A DNA stretch of 64,000 nucleotides from Gyrodactylus bullatarudis (lineage: Eukaryota > Platyhelminthes > Monogenea > Gyrodactylidea > Gyrodactylidae), in the NCBI GenBank assembly GCA_012064415.1, contig SSNU01000247.1, positions 1,178,629 through 1,242,628 of the forward strand, written 5' to 3'. Positions 9,267-20,300 of this stretch are shown here, piece after piece; within the stretch, counting starts at the first letter, position 1; each line of letters opens with the position of its first letter. Made by a program: the position numbers and the translations under genes. Under the pieces are notes generated by a model. That model made no database searches. It was not told where the DNA came from and worked only from the letters and a program-made list of their open reading frames with translations.

Positions 9267-12200
9267 ATGAGATTAAATATATTTATACTAAGTTTAATTT
9301 TGCTATTGACATTATTTCAAAAAAGTGAATCATTCTCTCTCGGCTGTTTATTCGGCAAAGAATGCTATATTGATGAAAAATGCGTGAATGGTAAATGTGT
9401 ATTTTTAAATTTTCTTTATCAGATGAGCTATTTGGAGTATGTCTGAGAAAGAATGAAGAACTCATTAAGCCAGAACTTGAACTAGACAAAATTCTTGAAC
9501 TAAAGAGTACAGTTAATGAGTTAGTTGATCTTCAATATTCCTGGGATGATCAGTTGACTCAATGTTTTGTTACTAAACTGGCTTATAATTCCTTTGTTAA
9601 CTGTCCTATTGAAGAAAGATTTGACAACGACATATCCCCCAATGAAGAGAATGCTTATTCCATGAAGGAAATAGTCATTGACTTTAAAGAACCAAAGTAA
9701 TTAAATTACTGTAATTTACACAATTTTCAAATCAACAGGCATTTAAATCAAATCATTCCATGGATCAAGAATTCCCCATTAAAAGATTACTCTGATGGTC
9801 TCAAATTCAGTCTTGCTGAAGATGGTCGTTCTCTTTCGATTGCATACAATCCTGAAGAAAATGATGACGAAAAAATCGAGAAAAGTATTAACAAATTGAT
9901 GAAATATTCCCCATTAAATGAGGAAATTTCTGGTATATCTATAAAGAATGAGCAAGAGGAAGAATTTTTCTCAAAGAAACTCAACAAAAGAAGTACTCAA
10001 ACTAAGATTAGTAAAGATTTGAGTGTACATTTTGACAAGGGTACCGTTGTCAAGGTTTCCCTTTTCACATTTGCTGGACTTGTCTGTGTTGCTGGTATTG
10101 TAGGAGTGACCCTTTTCGTTCATGTCCATCGACAACGTTCAGCCACCAATAAAAGTTCTGATGATAAGAAACTTAGTCGTTCCAGTCAAATTATCAAAGT
10201 ACAAAATAAACGATTGCTACATAATGACTCGGAGAGTCACGTTGAAGATGATGACAACGCTGTTTTCGACGTTGACGAGACCAATTCAACAAAAAAAGTA
10301 GCTGTAAGTCATTCAAATTGTAAAGAGCTTATAATATTCATCATAACGGAAGTATCGATTGGCAATTTATTGTTACTATTGATATATTTATGATAGAATT
10401 AATATACATATATGTATTTAGAATTCTCGGTAGCAGTTCATTTCAGGTTCAGCGAAAAATTGAGCCTACCACCCTTAATTTGCGTAACCAATCAGATTCA
10501 TTCGAATTCTTAAAAGTGGGGGATCATGGTGTAAGGTCTATTCGGGCCTATTGTTTGGTATAAAACTTCATATATCCACCTTATACTTGGTCTATGGTTC
10601 GGTTGAGGTTCAGTCTATTCAATAAGGAGTATTCATATGATATGATTAAATCAAAATAGAAATTGAGAACTGGCCCTTTCATCAAAAAAAATCTGATTAG
10701 AAAGTTCCTTGCAAACCTTCTTTTTGGCTTGACCGACATGTTTGTGAAATTTTCCCACCAATCAAAATTAATCAAAGGTGTTTCAATAATGAGAGCCCAT
10801 GAAATAGAGCGTCATTTTCAAAATGGAACTTTACGAGAACAACATCTTTGAATTTTGCAACTCTGAAACTGAAACTCGTAACTATCTTGTAGAGAATAAT
10901 TTTATTAATCTCGAGTCCTCTCCATGCCACAATGAAGGGTGTCTTGGGTCTTTGACCGTCAAGCCATTAAGATCCAATTTCAAGCGATGTACTAGATGTG
11001 GAAGAGGCCAATCAATATATAAGGGTAATTTAAGTTAATTTAATTTTTCAGGAACTTTACTATTCACGAAAAAAATTCCTATGAATATCCTCATTCAGCT
11101 AGCCTACTACTTCTGTTCAGGTAGAACATATTCAGATATTGTGGCAACGATTTCTATTACAAGAAAGACCATAGTATCATATTTTGATTTGTTTCGTAAC
11201 TGCCTACTAAAATTAGCTCAAGATCAACCTCGAATAGGAGGGAATGGCCATATGGTTGAAATAGATGAAACCAAAGTATCCAAAAGAAAGTACAACAGGG
11301 GACGTTTGCTGAGAGATGAATGGATTGTTGGCGCCTTCGACAGGGATACCGGGAAAGTTCGCCTGGCAATTATTACAAGCAGAAATCAAGAAGTCTTAGG
11401 CAATTTTATCGTAGATAATATTGAGCCAGGATCAACAATTATCTCTGACGAATGGAGAGGTTATTCTGAAAGAGCTACAGCTGGCTATTGGCATGTTACG
11501 GTTAACCATAGTGTTAACTATGTTGACCCAAGAGATTCAACAGTTCATACTAGTACGATTGAAAGATTGTGGAGATCACTGAAGGAATACATTCCAAAAT
11601 CAGTGGCTATGCATCGAATAAATGGTGAAGTTAGGATATTTGAATTTTTACATAATAAAAATGCCAGAAGTACACTCGATATGTTCAACTTATTAATCTT
11701 TCAACAAACCACATAAGGGCCAGTTCTTAATTTTTATGTATCACAAACATGTCGGTCAAGCCAAAAAGAAGGTTTGCAAGGAACTTTCTAATCAGATTTT
11801 TTTTGATGAAAGGGCCAGTTCTCAATTTCTATTTTGATTTAATCATATCATATGAATACTCCTTATTGAATAGACTGAACCTCAACCGAACCATAGACCA
11901 AGTATAAGGTGGATATATGAAGTTTTATACCAAACAATAGGCCCGAATAGACCTTACACCATGATCCCCCACTTTTAAGAATTCGAATGAATCTGATTGG
12001 TTACGCAAATTAAGGGTGGTAGGCTCAATTTTTCGCTGAACCTGAAATGAACTGCTACCGAATTCTCTAGTGCTCTCAGAATCTTGTCTCTAATCAATTA
12101 TTAGAGATCTTTTAGTAATGTTTTTGTTCAATATTTTCATGTCCAATGGGGCCCAATAATAAGATACAAAAATAAATTACCCATATTTCTTCATGACGAA

Positions 12201-15200
12201 TTAATTTTATTAAATTAATTCAAGAATATTAATTATAATAATTATTAATAGACTCGGGCCTGGAAAAACCGAGTTAGTTGGTTCCCTTTCTAAATTTGAC
12301 TCTCTAGTCCTATCTTCAGTAGCTTTGGAATGAGTGTAATATCAAGCTGTAGATCTCAAATGATTTATTTTATCAATAATCAACTCTAATCGAATAGAAC
12401 CATTTTTACCTCTGAGACATTTGAATACACCAATGTTTATGTAATTGCAATATACTAATAGTAGATATTACAAAGTGTTTGCTTGTCTATTATTATATGT
12501 GGAATACTAATTCATAGTATTGTATTTACATATTTTTTTTATTGAAAACCAATTATAGAATCGCCTGAGTAGTGCTTCCTCTGGGTTAGTTGTAACAAGA
12601 AATTTCCACCTTGAAATAATTAAGAGGAGTATACATACAAATTTGTTGTCCATTTCCACTATAAATGTTGTCCTACACACTGTAGAGTTGGTTATACATG
12701 TGAATTCTCCTTAGATTGCTTGGATTAATTTGGTAGTTCTGTTGTGTAACCACCGCCATGAGTTATGAGTACAATTTTTTGCGTACTGGATCTGATACAG
12801 AGGTCATCTCCAAAGATATGTGGATGCTGAAGAGGGTAGACTTTTCGGCAGACACAAAGCATGCCATCTCGAATTTTACAGATCTTGTCTTTCTTAAATT
12901 GTATGTAAATTGACAATTCGATTAACCAATCAAAATTTGGTATTGATTTAGTAGCTCCAACCAATCAGAATCAATTACCAATTTTGATTGGTTCCAAATT
13001 GTCACAACTAAATTATTATTTCCACATCAACTTTTAGGGTCGGTGATCCTGTCGTTATGAACATTGACGTGAGGACAGGTCATCTCATTCTGGGTTACAT
13101 GGAGACACATTTCAAGAACCCTGAAGCCTTCAATAAGGACTGGGAAGCTATGGAAAAGTATGAGCCTGAAAATCAAAGCTTCTACGATATCAAGAAAAAC
13201 TCTGATAATATGAAGAAGATACGCTCTCGCGAATATCTGCCATGTTAGTTTTATTTTCTTCTGCTCTCTGACCAAAAAATACTTTGAATTTTAATTAGAG
13301 TTAATTCCAAAATTAGGCCTATTCTTTAATGAATAGTGCAGCACCTAAACTTACAAAGATTGACTAGAAATATTTCGTTCTAGGTGCTTAGGTAATATAT
13401 CCCACAGGAACATCTTATTTGGTAATGGATGTTATTCGCTGAATGTTACAACTTACTAATGGATCCCACCGAGACTGGTACGAAAGAAACTCACAGAGCA
13501 TTTAGAAATAATCCAAGTATACAAATATGGTAGACATATACGCGCGTTTCCTCCTCTTTTAGAATCGTCTAAATGCTTTGTGAGTTTCCCTCGTACCAGT
13601 CTCAGTGGGATCCATTAGTAAGCTGTAACATTTAGCGACATGGGCTAATCCATTACCAAATAAGACGTTCCTGTGGGATATATTACCTAAGCACTTTAGA
13701 ACGAAATATTTCTAGTCAATCTTTATTATAGTAATGTTTGTTAGATTAATAATAATATTTTTTCGATTTTCAATCTGTCGTTACAATCAGGTTTATAGAG
13801 TTTATTTTATTCAAGCAATACACTTTCTGTCCTGAATGTTAAGAAAACTTTAATACTGTATTTGGTTCAAAATAAGTATATTATTAAACAAATAATTCTA
13901 CATAATTCTCTCTGCTAAAAATTTAATTCTGATCTGCCTGGGTCTTTCTCTTTTCAATGATCTTTGCCAATTGAATTATCCATGAAATCATCTAAATCTG
14001 ACAATTCCATGTTTAATGAACAATACATGCTTTTCAAGAAATCCCTTGAATAACTCACAACATCTCTTTTGAAGGGAGATAAGCTTTCGTAAGTCTCCTT
14101 AAATTTCCCATTAGACATAAAGAGTGAACAGAGAAAGCTCGATTATACTTGAAAATAACGAATTCTTATTGGTGCAATCCTATTCAGGAACGTAATACCA
14201 GTATATTGCTCAAATAAAATAAACTCTATAAACCTGATTGTAATTACTGTTTGAAAATAAAAAAATAATTAATCTAATAAACATTATAATTATAATTAGA
14301 CAATGAATAATGTTGATTTTGCAATCTGCTAATTTTAAAAATACCATAAATTTTGAAATTAACTCTTTCAATTAATTAGCTAACCATTTAACAAATTTCA
14401 GATGAAAAAACCAGAGTGAAACTCACCGAGTCCCAGGAGAATGACTTTATAAATGCCAGTTTCATTGTGAGTCTATTCTCATCCCTCTCCTTCACTAGAA
14501 CTATTGTCTTGAAGCCAAATCCTTTTCAAGTTTGATAGTAACCCAAAGCAACCGAGCTATATTGCAGCAACATCCCCATTGTCTTCCACAGTAGAAGACT
14601 TTTGGCAAATGGTCTGGGAACAAAACTCTGTTGTCTTGGTCTGTCTCGATTCAATCGACAAAATTGCCCGTATTAACGATCCAAAGACTGAAGCCTGCGT
14701 TAGATATTGGCCGAGAGAGGGAACTCTAAATCTCAAAGAATTTGATGTAAGCTTGCCTGATCAGAGGTTTGAGGAAATTTTAGAAAAACCAATATAATCT
14801 TTTAGATTCATCTCGTATCAGAGCATCGTTCAAACTTGAAATATGTCGTCAGGTCCATGTACTTGAAGAAGAAAACTCTCAACGAAACTAGGACAATATC
14901 CCAATTCCACTTTCATGAACTTCCAGAGAATGAAGATAATCTGGAAGAGATAATTCCACCTTTCCTTGAGTTCCGTAGAAAAGTGAACAAGTCCTTTAGA
15001 TCAAAGACAAATCCAGTTATTGTTCATTCAGAGTAAGTCAGAAAGAGGCTCCCTCAAAGTTCTTACCTTTTGTATTTATCATGAATTCCGTCCAATTGAA
15101 TTCAAGGTCATTAAGACCAGAGTCTATCTCTAAAAATATCGCATTTAGATGCGCTATAGCTGAGAATTTTATGATCGTTTTGTAGGACCTAACTGACACA

Positions 15201-16854
15201 AAATTCCAAACAAAGTTTATCATCTGAGTTATTTTCTGGTTTATCAATGTCCATCTGAAATCTGTGTGACACAGACTGTGTCTTAGGGAGTATACAGTTG
15301 GCGCCAGAACCAGATCAAGTATTTATTTTTTTGGGAAATATTAAAAAAATACAACATTAATTTAAAAGCAAGATAAAGAGATGCCTAAGAATAAGTAACG
15401 AAATTGACAAATTTTGATTATTGGCTTAATCAAGAGGACCAAGAGAATTGTCAGCAAGGAAGAATTCCTAAAAGAAATTGATGAGATAAAAGAAAGACTC
15501 AGAGAAAACGGATATCCTCAAAATTTTGTTCGCAAATATATAGAAAAGGCTTTAGAAGATGAAGCAAACAACCAAGAAGATATTCAAGAGGAACAAAATG
15601 ATGAAACCATCCGGATCTATGTCAAATTATCGTTCAAAGGAGATGGCTTTAGTCATGATTTAAGAAGGAAATTGACCAAACTTGTAAATGAAAATTATAA
15701 TGATATACAATTGAAGGTTGTATTCAAAACCACAAGTCTATTCAAATTCCAGCTTAAAGATAAACTAGAACCATCTGAGCAATCAAATCTCATCTATAGT
15801 TTCCAAGCTACATGCGGAGCCAAATACATAGGAAGAACCCAAAGACGTCTAGCTGTTAGGATAAAAGAACACCTCAACAGAAAGAATTCCTCAATTAAAA
15901 AGCACCTAGAGCAATGTGGTTGTGAAGCAAGTGAAGAAAATTTCAAAATTTTATTCAAATGCCCAAACGACAAACTTATAGACCTCAAAATCCGGGAGAA
16001 GTTTCTAATCATGAACGAAGATCCTAACTTATGCATCCAAAAGAACCATTTACATGATTTGCAAGCGCCTTGGCCCAATTGATTTTTAATTTTTCTTTTC
16101 TACATCTAATAATAGAGAAGTTTTTCGGTTTTTCATCAATTGGAAGTGTTTCAAGAATTTTACAATTTCATTAACATAAATTTCATTGAACTAATATTTA
16201 TAATCGTTTAATTGAACCAGGATTAGAGATTGATATATATATATATATTTCTCTAATTAAAAAATTCTTTTTTTATACTGACAATGATGTACTACTAATA
16301 AGTTGGGTAAATTTAACATTTTTTTATAGATTTTACTCAAATTTTCTTTGTCCAATCTCATTTTTGAGAATAAAATCTAGACACAAATATTACGGTAATG
16401 ATGAATCGAAAAGATTGCAAAATTTGTGGTATTTTTAGAGAAACTTCAGGGATGAATCACAGATTGAATATTTTTCATGATGAATTAACCATAGAATGAA
16501 ATTCGGGGGTCTTTACACCCCATTTGTATCAATGAATTTCTCATTCGAGGATTAATTATATTGTAATTCTCAAGGGATGGATGTGGCATGGTTGGCACCT
16601 ATATACTTTTGGATATAATTCTCAACAGAATTGCCAAAGGTGTAAGAGAGTTGGACATTGTTGCCTCCCTGGAACATTTGCGGGATCAACGTAAGGGCCT
16701 GGTCAATAAAAAGGTACGTTAAACGTGGTATAAAATATTTTTTATTCAGTGCCAAAAATAATAATAAATCTGTATTTATTAGGAGCAATTCAAGTTTGTC
16801 ACAACAGCAGTTGCAGAAGAAGTGAATGAACTCATCAGGTCGAGTAATGAATGA
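9267..16854 (+). CDS. PTPRN: PTPRN/IA-2-type receptor pseudophosphatase
   Basis: Dense-core vesicle membrane protein (IA-2, IDA-1 family). Exons: 9267-9390, 9423-9696, 9739-10303, 13038-13243, 14402-14466, 14531-14746, 14806-15032, 16575-16713 and 16783-16854. A signal peptide leads into a Cys-rich RESP18-like start (GCLFGKEC...LFGVC). SWDDQLTQ matches human SWHDDLTQ. A transmembrane helix sits near residues 235-258. The cytoplasmic part shows [48 protein letters not shown] and [19 protein letters not shown]; it ends AVAEEVNEL and matches IA-2 throughout. The P-loop reads H-S-E-D-G-C-G-M-V-G instead of H-C-S-D-G-A-G-R-T-G, and the WPD-loop region reads LPEN. Exons 3 and 4 do not join in phase, so at least one juxtamembrane exon between 10304 and 13037 is unplaced. 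AATAAA is at 16889. Confidence 0.9.
10429..12059 (+). mobile_element. Complete Merlin-superfamily DNA transposon
   Basis: A 1631-bp element in a PTPRN intron. Its 319-bp terminal inverted repeats (10429-10747 and 11741-12059) look identical over their whole length by eye; the ends read GGTAGCAG...CTGCTACC. It is flanked by a perfect 8-bp target duplication GAATTCTC (10421-10428 and 12060-12067), the size made by Merlin/IS1016-type transposases. It encodes one transposase, described separately. Identical ends and an open transposase suggest a very recent insertion. Confidence 0.93.
10823..11716 (+). CDS. Merlin transposase (ISXO2/IS1595-like DDE)
   Basis: Two exons, 10823-11024 and 11052-11716, joined in phase 1 across a 27-nt intron, give 288 residues without a stop. 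The N-terminal part has a four-Cys zinc ribbon (CHNEGC...CTRCG), then a helix-turn-helix-like stretch. The catalytic domain shows the ISXO2-like triad: Asp in VEIDET, Asp in ISDEWRGY and Glu in IERLWRSLK, with a His-Asn pair (VNHSVNY) as in IS1595-like enzymes. All three acidic residues are present, so the enzyme looks potentially active. The tiny intron matches those of the host genes, so the element is adapted to this host's splicing. Confidence 0.92.
12926..12991. repeat. Short inverted repeat in PTPRN intron
   Basis: CCAATCAAAATTTGGTA at about 12926 and TACCAATTTTGATTGG at about 12976 are near-perfect inverted copies that could form a hairpin. The surrounding intron (12068-13037) otherwise holds only a 79-codon minus-strand ORF that I do not recognise. 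Confidence 0.5.
13355..13724. mobile_element. Fold-back (long inverted repeat) element, non-coding
   Basis: Two arms of about 155-165 bp, roughly 13355-13510 and 13560-13724, are reverse complements with about 90% identity by eye. The outer ends are AAAGATTGACTAGAAAT and ATTTCTAGTCAATCTTT. The short centre contains AT-rich sequence and CGCGCG. There is no ORF. It lies in the PTPRN intron between the exons encoding LP and YEKTRVKL. I could not define a target duplication. Confidence 0.7.
15414..16260 (+). mobile_element. Penelope-like element, 5'-truncated, with intact GIY-YIG domain
   Basis: The open frame 15414-16082 (222 codons) encodes the C-terminal half of a Penelope-like retroelement. 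The end of the RT/linker region ([32 protein letters not shown]) is followed by a GIY-YIG endonuclease with [21 protein letters not shown] and a final [20 protein letters not shown]...PW block. The reverse transcriptase core is missing, so it cannot move alone. It lies in the PTPRN intron that splits the P-loop exon pair. Its 3' tail resembles the tail of the other copies but is diverged, so it is a separate subfamily. A short (AT)n run is at about 16225. Confidence 0.88.
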
Positions 16855-16938
16855 AGAGAGAATGAAACACCTCTCAGTTCGAAAAATTAATAAAGGAATG
16901 CTTGATGATACATATAAATGCATTTTCTTTAGTCTTAT

Positions 16939-17214
16939 TTAGCCTAGATCTGAGTATATTTTTTCTTTGTCAATGTATTTATCTTCTATTGGAAACTTTT
17001 CGAACATTTTGTCCAAATTAAAGTCTTCGACTTCTTTAGAATAAATTTCGTATAGATCAATAAAAGACTGAGTCAAAACTTGACGCCATTTATCAGTTTT
17101 TTCAATCATTGTCCACATATCCTGATCAGATTCATACTTGTAGAGTATTTTTAATCGATCCAATTCTAGTAATACAGCCTTATTATCTATTTCTGCTTTT
17201 TTATCCTCATCCAT
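16939..17214 (-). CDS. SFR1/Mei5-like small protein
   Basis: A 91-residue single-exon frame. The segment LDRLKILYKYESDQDMWTMI, a KW motif, then FEKFPIEDKYIDKEKIYSD resembles the conserved C-terminal half of SFR1. In human SFR1 that part reads LKLVKMYRSKND...KKWR...HYGLDDKLLHYNRSEEEF. SFR1 pairs with SWI5 to stimulate RAD51/DMC1 strand exchange in recombination repair. Full SFR1 proteins are 200-250 residues with a poorly conserved N-terminus, so this is short. The protein is acidic with helical repeats; similarity is modest and an unrelated small coiled-coil protein is possible. It converges on the PTPRN 3' end (85 bp) and diverges from BCAS3 (about 140 bp). Confidence 0.5.
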   Translation of the reverse strand: MDEDKKAEIDNKAVLLELDRLKILYKYESDQDMWTMIEKTDKWRQVLTQSFIDLYEIYSKEVEDFNLDKMFEKFPIEDKYIDKEKIYSDLG

Positions 17215-17354
17215 ATTTTCATAAGAACGCAGGTAAAAGTAAAAAAAAGTTTTTAAACAAACTAATACTCAAATACTCTTTTTGTTCTTTTTTAACGTGA
17301 ATTTAAAATTTTTTGATTGAATCATAATTATTTAATGCTTAGGCAATATTTTTC

Positions 17355-20300
17355 ATGGAAAGAGAGATTGGTCTTAGAAGAATTTGTGTTCGACCTGAGA
17401 ACGCAATGTAAATTTGATTCATAATTCTTAGATCCTCAAACGCTCCTAACAATATTCGCAAGATAATCGACATATTTTCCTTTTCCAACCAACAGAAAAG
17501 TATATCTGATTTTGCTGATTCCTTTAAATACTTCAAATTTGATCTCGAGAAAGGACATACTTTGCAATTCCTAGCTTTAGTTGATTCCAGACTTACAATT
17601 TGGGAGTTTGTTCATAACAATTTTGTGAACATATTTCAGTCAGATTACGAGCGTATCTACTCTGTGGCCTTACATTATGATAAAATTAATAATTATTTAA
17701 CCTTTGCTGTATCCACAGACTCTAGCTATGGATATCAGAATACTCTCAAATATTTCAATGCCACCTCTGGCAACTTGATACACGTGAAAAAGTATCCATC
17801 CAAAATTTTATTTCTAGAGTTCAATCAAGAGTTTGTCAATTTCGTTACTTATTCTTAGGAATCTCTTTATCTTGCTTTTAAATTCTCTTGTTATTTTCAA
17901 TACAAAAGAAAGGACTACTCTCATCAGTATTAAAAGTAACATTTTATTCATAAATTTCTAGATTCAATTTCATCTTTGGCCAGTCCCTTATTCAGTTGTT
18001 ATAATCGTTGGTCAGCTATTGTAGAGAGTGTCGATTCCTATTATTTACATCAGAGCCTTTGTCTCAACACTTGCTCTAGTTCCGCCTCATCCAGTTTCAA
18101 TGGGGTACGTCGTGTGAATAATTTCTTTTTCGATCTCTCTCTGTAGGCTTCCAATGGGGAAAATAATTCCAAAACAGACTTCAAAAACCCCATTCTATGC
18201 TCATGCACTGAAGAGGTGAGTGAAAGAAAACTTTGAAAAATATTCTCTTCATTTATCATTTATCTTCGTCTGATCCGTAGTAGTTTAATTTCTCTTCTTG
18301 TTGACAAGTCTCTTTTTATGCTTGAGCCATTTTACACCTTCTTGATCAATATTTACTTTGTTCTGTAAGTATTGTAACAGTTCCAGGGATATTGAAAAAT
18401 TCAGTTTCTGAATATAAATAACTTCTTTTAGATTTGATGTCTGAAATGTTCCAGACAATGGTATTAATATCAAAATGCCAGCTAAATTTAGTCATTAGCA
18501 GAAATAACAGACCATCCGAGAATAAATATCAATAGTTTGAAATCCAGCCTCATCTATCTTGAGTATATAAAAATAGATTTAATTAATCAAAACTTTTGAT
18601 TCAAAAGGGAAGCGCTACTTTTGTACTATTTCATTATCTCCAATCACTAAAATTGATTTTGTAGCCTACAAAATAAACATGCAATTCACCTATGACTCTT
18701 GAGCACCTGTTTTCTTTTAAATTCTAGTCTGTGTTACACGTGTTGAGAAATGATCCAAAATTCATTTTAGGATACCAAAGCTAGAAATTCTGTCATCATA
18801 TTCGATTATGTTAAACTGCTATTGGAGACGGATAAAATCAATCCCGAGCCCATAGATCTCCATGATTACTCAGAGAACATTGTTATAGCCAACTTTTATC
18901 CGTTTCCCAAGACAAGATCTAATATTGGCCATCTCCAGTTTGATCAGACTGGCCGTATTCTATTTGTCTCATCAGAGGATAACTGTGAATTTCGAATATT
19001 CCAAATACTCAATCATCCAATTGAATCCCTCCAGACGCTGGTTCAATGTCTTTACATTTTGCAAAGGGGAAAAACTCCCTGTCTCTTGCGTAATGTTGTC
19101 TTTACACAAGACTCTCGTTGGCTAACTGTCACCACAAATAATGGTACTGTCCATTTATACGCAATCAACGCTTACGGATCTAGAGTCTCTTCGAGGACCC
19201 ATCTTAGTTCAAGGCCAATCAATCAAATGCTGCCTCAGAGGTCGAGCCAAACAATTAACAAAAACATCAAATCCCTCTTGCTCAATGGTCGTAAGGGCGA
19301 AATGAATACTGGTATTATCAGGGAATTCTTGTCGAATAGTGTCAATACAATTTTTAACAACCTACAAAATCCTCGTATACCAAATTCTTGTTTTGAGACA
19401 ATTCGATTAAACGGAAAGGTCAGACTGAGACCCATGCTGAAAGATCAGTCTTTATATTCTAGCCTACAGAATAAGATGCCTCTAATTTCCTTGACCAAGT
19501 CCATATTATCTGATAAATCATTGGAGAATGGCCAAACTTGCATTTACCACACCCAGGATGAATACAGACAGACCATCTTGACCAAATTGAAGAATAACGA
19601 TTTGAGAGGAATCTCACTCGGCTCCTTCTTTCCCATTGAAAATCAACAGACCTGTAAGTTGATACTTGATAAAAGGCACATTTTTCCATTCTTTAGCTCA
19701 GCAATTTTTGTTCATTTCGTTGTTATTATTTTTATTGAAAAGATGCTTATAATATGACTTTTATAACTAATAAATGACAGATAGAAGATCACAAATTGTA
19801 TGATTAAAAGTTAATTTTTATTAACCCTTTCGCACTGAATGTATAGTATACTGTAGTGTACCAATTTCCAGCCCTGGTCCTGATAGGATCAAGTTTCTTC
19901 ATAGTACACAACTCCTGATATTTTTTTGAAATAGAAATTTATCTATTTAAATTTAACAGTAATATATACAAAATAGTTTAATGTACAGTCGTTAGAAAAA
20001 TAGTTCGTCAAGTTATTATGGTTTTCAGGAATAAGGTTCTTTTTAAAATGATCACATAGAGTTTTAACGTTTGTATTGGGGATTTTTTCAATATCAATTT
20101 GGAATCTACAGGTGATTGTAGGGATGGGATTTTGTTTATTATTGTAGAGGATTATAGAAGCTGATATTCTTCTCAGCCAGATGGGGAAAAGGTTTTCATC
20201 ATCAAAATTTTATAAAGGAAGAAGATGATGCCGATTAGTTCACGAATAAGGCCTTTATTTCGGGCATACTCATCAGTGGGATATTTGTGGCATCATCTTC

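Noticed and set aside
12725..12964. 79-codon minus-strand ORF ([18 protein letters not shown]...)
   Set aside because: Located in a PTPRN intron next to an inverted repeat; no family match, and the plus strand gives no usable PTPRN exon in the required phase.
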